Below are positions 42,444 through 45,767 of a stretch of 45,767 nucleotides of DNA, in pieces. Made by a program: the position numbers and the translations under genes. Below the pieces are notes generated by a model that was not told where the DNA came from, did not search any database, and saw only the letters and a program-made list of their open reading frames with translations. The number at the start of each line of letters is the position of its first letter. Within the stretch, counting starts at the first letter, position 1. Source of the stretch: Lentzea flava (GTDB lineage: Bacteria; Actinomycetota; Actinomycetes; Mycobacteriales; Pseudonocardiaceae); the NCBI RefSeq assembly GCF_014648475.1, contig NZ_BMRE01000057.1, positions 1 through 45,767 of the forward strand, read 5' to 3'.

Positions 42444-45400
42444 GTGAAGAACTGGAGACGCCGCACCGGCACGGTCTTGCTGACCGCGGTGCTGGGCACT
42501 GCCGGGCTCGGCTTCGCCGCCACCCCCGCCATCGCGCAGAACGCAGCGCAGCAGGACAAGCCGGCCGCCGACAAGCAGCTGGACAAGAAGGACCGCGAGC
42601 TCGTCGACCAGGCCGCCCGCGAGGGCAAGCCGACCGTCGACCTGCTGGTCGCCGCCGAGGACGGCAAGACCGATGCCGCGGTCAGCGAACTGAAGGCGCT
42701 CGGCGCCACGGTCCAGAAGACCGAGAAGGACGTCGACTACGTCAAGGTCACCATCCCGCGCGACAACGCGGAGAAGGCGGCCAAGCTCAAGTCCGTCAGC
42801 ACGGTGGACGTCGACGGCCTCATCGCGCTCGACGACCCGCGTCCGCAGGGCATGGAGCAGCCGGCGCCGCAGACGCCGCCCGGTCCGAAGACGCCGCGCA
42901 CCAACCCGTACATGCCGACGCAGGACACGCAGGCGGCGCAGTTCGCCACCGCGCACCCGCAGTGGGACGGCCGGGGCACCACGATCGCCGTGATCGACTC
43001 CGGCATCGACCTGGACACCCCGGCCCTGCAGACGACCAGCACCGGTGAGCGCAAGATCATCGACTGGTACAACGCGAACGCCACGAACTCCGGCGACGGC
43101 ACCTGGGTCACCATGACCAAGACGGGCGTCGTCGGCAAGTTCACCAACGGCGGCCGTGAGTGGACCGCGCCGGCGACCGGCGGCCCCTACTCGTTCGGCC
43201 TCTTCCGCGAGACCGCGGGCGACCTGGGCACGGCCGCGTCCGAGACCGGCGGTGACATCAACCGCGACGGCGACCGCACCGACTCGTTCGGTGTCATCCA
43301 GGACATCACGACGAAGGAAGTTTTCGTCGACACCGACGGTGACGGCGACTTCACCAACAACAAGCGGATGCTCGACTACAAGGTCAAGCAGGACGTCGGC
43401 TTCTTCGGCACCGACAACCCCGCGACCCCGGTGGTCGACCGCGTCGCGTTCGTCGTGCAGACCGACCGCTCGATCTACGACAACGCGGGCACGCCGTACG
43501 TCAACCTGGGCATCTCGGGTGCCGCGCACGGCACGCACGTCGCCGGCATCACCTCGGCCTACAAGCTGTTCGACGGCAAGATGGCCGGTGCCGCGCCCGG
43601 TGCGAAGCTGATGGCCATCAAGGCCTGCCTCTCCACGCCGTCCTGCACCAGCTCCGGCCTGATCGACGGTGTCCTCTACGCCGCGCGCAACGGCGCCGAC
43701 GTCGTGAACATCTCCATCGGTGGCCTCCCGGCCCTCAACGACGGCAACAACGCCCGTGCGGAGCTCTACAACCGCACGATCAACGAGTACAACGTCCAGC
43801 TGTTCATCTCGGCGGGCAACTCGGGTGCCGGCGCCAACACCGTCGGTGACCCGTCGGTCGCCACGGACGCCGTGAGCGTCGGTTCCTACATCACCAGCGC
43901 GACCTGGCTCTCCAACTACGGCTCGAAGACCGCGCAGAAGCAGAACCTGCACGGCTTCTCGTCGCGCGGCCCGCGTGAGGACGGCGGCTTCAAGCCGAAC
44001 ATCGTCGCGCCGGGTTCGGCGATCTCCACCACGCCGCGCTGGCAGCAGCCCGGCCCGGTGGCGGGCACCTACACCCTCCCCGCCGGCTACGCGATGTTCA
44101 ACGGCACCTCGATGGCCGCCCCGCAGGCGACCGGTGCCGCCGCGCTGCTCGTGAGCGCCTACAAGGCCGAGCACAACGGCCAGCGCCCGACGAGCGCCGA
44201 GCTGCGGTACGCGATCCAGCGCAGCGCCAACTTCGTGAGCACCCTGGGTGCCTACGAGCAGGGCGCCGGTCTGTTCAACACGAACGCCGCGTGGTCGTTG
44301 CTGGACAAGCACGGCGTGCCGAACAAGGTCACCACCTCGGTTCCGGTCAACACCGTCCTCAGTGGACTGCTGGCCACCCCGAACACCGGTGTCGGCATCC
44401 ACGACCGCGAGGGCGTGACCGCGGGCCAGGAGTACACCCGCACCTACACGCTGACCCGCACCACCGGTCACGACCACATGGAGACGTGGAACGTCTCCTG
44501 GAAGGGCAACGACGGCACGTTCAAGGCGGCCAAGACGGTCGACCTGCCGCTGAACAAGCCGGTCCAGTTCCCGGTGAAGATCAAGGCGACGAGCGCGGGC
44601 GTGCACAGCGCCGTCCTGCAGCTGGACGACGTCGAGACCCCCGGTGTCGACGTGCAGACCCTGAACACCGTGTTCGCGGCGCAGACCTTCAACGCCGCCA
44701 ACCAGTTCTCGGTCACCAAGTCCGGCACGATCGCGCGCAACCAGTCGACCAGCCTCTTCGTGAACGTGCCGAAGGGCACGACCGCGCTGAAGGTCGACAT
44801 GAACGCCGGTGGCGCCGAGGCCGGCAAGGGCCAGGTCCGCTTCCTGCGCTTCACCCCGCAGGGCGTTCCGCTCGACGTGACCAGCTCGACCAACTGCTAC
44901 AACCCCGACGCGGGTGCCGGTTGCTCCGGTGGCACCCCGACCAGCCGCACGGTGACCAGCCCGATGGCCGGTGTGTGGGAGATCGTGGTCGAGGCGCGCC
45001 GCACCTCCGACGCCGACCTGGCGCCGTACTCGGTGACCGCGTCCGTGCTCGGCACGTCGATCAGCCCGAACCCGGACGTCATCGCGTCCGCGGCGCTGGG
45101 CGTCCCGCTGAACCGCAGCTACACCGTCACGAACACGCAGGCCGCGTTCAACGGCCGGCTCGTGGCGGGCGCGGTCGGCAGCGCCAAGTCGGGCCGTCCG
45201 TCGATCGCGAACCTGGCGACCAGCTTCTTCGACATCCAGGTTCCCGCTGGTGCCTCGAAGCTGACGGCCACCATCGGCAACCCGGCCGACGCGTCTGCCG
45301 ACCTCGACCTGTTCGTGCTGAACTGCACGTCCGGCACGTGCGTGGTCGCCGGTCAGTCGGCGGACGGTGACTCCGAGGAGTCCGTCACCGTCAACGCTCC

Positions 45401-45683
45401 GGCCGCCGGTCTGTGGCGCGTCCAGGTGGATGGTTACTCGGTGCCCGCGGGCACCACGGAGTACGACTACTTCGACGTCTACACCGCCGCCGGTCTCGGC
45501 ACGCTGACCGTGACCGACAGCAACGCCGACCGCGCCGCCGGTGCGTCGTGGAACGCGTCGGGCGTCCTCACGCCGCTCGGCCAGCCCGGTGCCGGCCGCG
45601 TGCTGCGCGGTGAGCTCGAGGTGCGCACGTCGGACGAGAACACCGTCGGCAACGGCGCCGTGATCGTCCAGTCCGTCAGCTAG
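42444..45683 (+). CDS. Large secreted subtilisin-like serine protease (S8)
   Basis: 1079 residues from GTG 42444 (GAAGGG about 11 bases upstream); an earlier in-frame ATG would hide the signal peptide. A twin-Arg-containing signal (NWRRRTGTVLLTAVLG) ends near AIAQ, followed by a 120-residue prodomain. The S8 domain has D185 (VIDSGID), H362 (HGTHVAG) and S556 (GTSMAAPQA) and a large insert between Asp and His containing DINRDGDRTDSFG and DTDGDGDFTNNK, which resemble calcium-binding loops. Residues 700-1070 are beta-sandwich regions with pre-peptidase-C-like repeats that may bind substrate. The protein is complete in the window. Confidence 0.93.
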   Translation: MKNWRRRTGTVLLTAVLGTAGLGFAATPAIAQNAAQQDKPAADKQLDKKDRELVDQAAREGKPTVDLLVAAEDGKTDAAVSELKALGATVQKTEKDVDYVKVTIPRDNAEKAAKLKSVSTVDVDGLIALDDPRPQGMEQPAPQTPPGPKTPRTNPYMPTQDTQAAQFATAHPQWDGRGTTIAVIDSGIDLDTPALQTTSTGERKIIDWYNANATNSGDGTWVTMTKTGVVGKFTNGGREWTAPATGGPYSFGLFRETAGDLGTAASETGGDINRDGDRTDSFGVIQDITTKEVFVDTDGDGDFTNNKRMLDYKVKQDVGFFGTDNPATPVVDRVAFVVQTDRSIYDNAGTPYVNLGISGAAHGTHVAGITSAYKLFDGKMAGAAPGAKLMAIKACLSTPSCTSSGLIDGVLYAARNGADVVNISIGGLPALNDGNNARAELYNRTINEYNVQLFISAGNSGAGANTVGDPSVATDAVSVGSYITSATWLSNYGSKTAQKQNLHGFSSRGPREDGGFKPNIVAPGSAISTTPRWQQPGPVAGTYTLPAGYAMFNGTSMAAPQATGAAALLVSAYKAEHNGQRPTSAELRYAIQRSANFVSTLGAYEQGAGLFNTNAAWSLLDKHGVPNKVTTSVPVNTVLSGLLATPNTGVGIHDREGVTAGQEYTRTYTLTRTTGHDHMETWNVSWKGNDGTFKAAKTVDLPLNKPVQFPVKIKATSAGVHSAVLQLDDVETPGVDVQTLNTVFAAQTFNAANQFSVTKSGTIARNQSTSLFVNVPKGTTALKVDMNAGGAEAGKGQVRFLRFTPQGVPLDVTSSTNCYNPDAGAGCSGGTPTSRTVTSPMAGVWEIVVEARRTSDADLAPYSVTASVLGTSISPNPDVIASAALGVPLNRSYTVTNTQAAFNGRLVAGAVGSAKSGRPSIANLATSFFDIQVPAGASKLTATIGNPADASADLDLFVLNCTSGTCVVAGQSADGDSEESVTVNAPAAGLWRVQVDGYSVPAGTTEYDYFDVYTAAGLGTLTVTDSNADRAAGASWNASGVLTPLGQPGAGRVLRGELEVRTSDENTVGNGAVIVQSVS

Positions 45684-45767
45684 CCCCGAAAAAACGATGA
45701 ACGGCGCTTTTGTTCACCTGAGCCCGGATCCACCGATGGATTGTTAGCGATCTTGGGTGTGGGTGTG

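Noticed and set aside
45684..45767. Possible terminator TGAAC/GTTCA after the S8 gene
   Set aside because: Only a 5-base stem with a 9-base loop; too weak to call.

Overview
The window is high-GC actinobacterial DNA. Many genes start with GTG, -10-like TANNNT boxes sit a few bases upstream of starts (leaderless style), and the gene families (HisKA_3 kinases, DUF6098, AccA1/AccD1, TmsA/TmsB, NB-ARC/TPR proteins) fit a filamentous actinomycete. Pseudonocardiales (Lentzea/Saccharothrix-like) is my guess, by inference only. About 37 protein genes can be supported. I see no rRNA, tRNA, CRISPR array or intact insertion sequence.

Region 1 (1-5636) is an accessory island with less GC-biased codons than the rest. 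It holds an inositol-monophosphatase-like gene and an HTH/phosphoribosyltransferase-like regulator on the minus strand. Divergent to them is a compact operon: a CxxC protein, an unannotated 36-residue peptide (3049-3159) behind a perfect AGGAGG, a glutaminase-less asparagine-synthetase-type macrolactam cyclase, and a GNAT acetyltransferase. This is the layout of an acetylated-lasso-peptide (albusnodin/triculamin-like) cluster, but no RRE/leader-peptidase (B) gene is present. The right border (5380-5675) carries duplicated scraps of the phosphatase gene and of the 3' end of the neighbouring oxidoreductase, which are recombination scars.

Region 2 (5637-15217): a tandem-MerR regulator and a Gfo/Idh/MocA oxidoreductase, divergent from an erythromycin-esterase-like gene; a NarL-type two-component system; an alpha/beta hydrolase and an acyltransferase-3 gene in an overlapping pair; an unusual phospholipase A2 / acyltransferase-3-like / DUF4383-like fusion; and a TetR regulator.

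Region 3 (15226-25365): a secreted SGNH hydrolase, then accD1-accA1-acyl-CoA dehydrogenase (branched-chain acyl-CoA/leucine catabolism). Near-identical GTTAA-N6-TTAAC-type boxes sit in the promoters of the TetR gene and of accD1, suggesting autoregulated control. A 924-residue membrane-tethered periplasmic-binding-protein-like sensor and a second, AidB-like acyl-CoA dehydrogenase follow.

Region 4 (25377-31259): tmsA-tmsB, a pair for 10-methyl branched fatty acids, divergent from the AidB-like gene around a perfect palindrome; an HtrA-like protease; and a PAS-GGDEF-EAL protein with degenerate motifs.

Region 5 (31274-45767): an SsuD-like flavin monooxygenase, a FAD/NAD(P)-binding protein, a flavin reductase and an FMN reductase (sulfur or organosulfur oxidation module); a secreted trypsin-like protease whose ribosome binding site lies in a strong hairpin; a KstD-like FAD dehydrogenase; a cupin; DUF6098 and coiled-coil proteins; an NB-ARC/TPR protein; a PH-like membrane protein; and a large secreted subtilisin-like protease.
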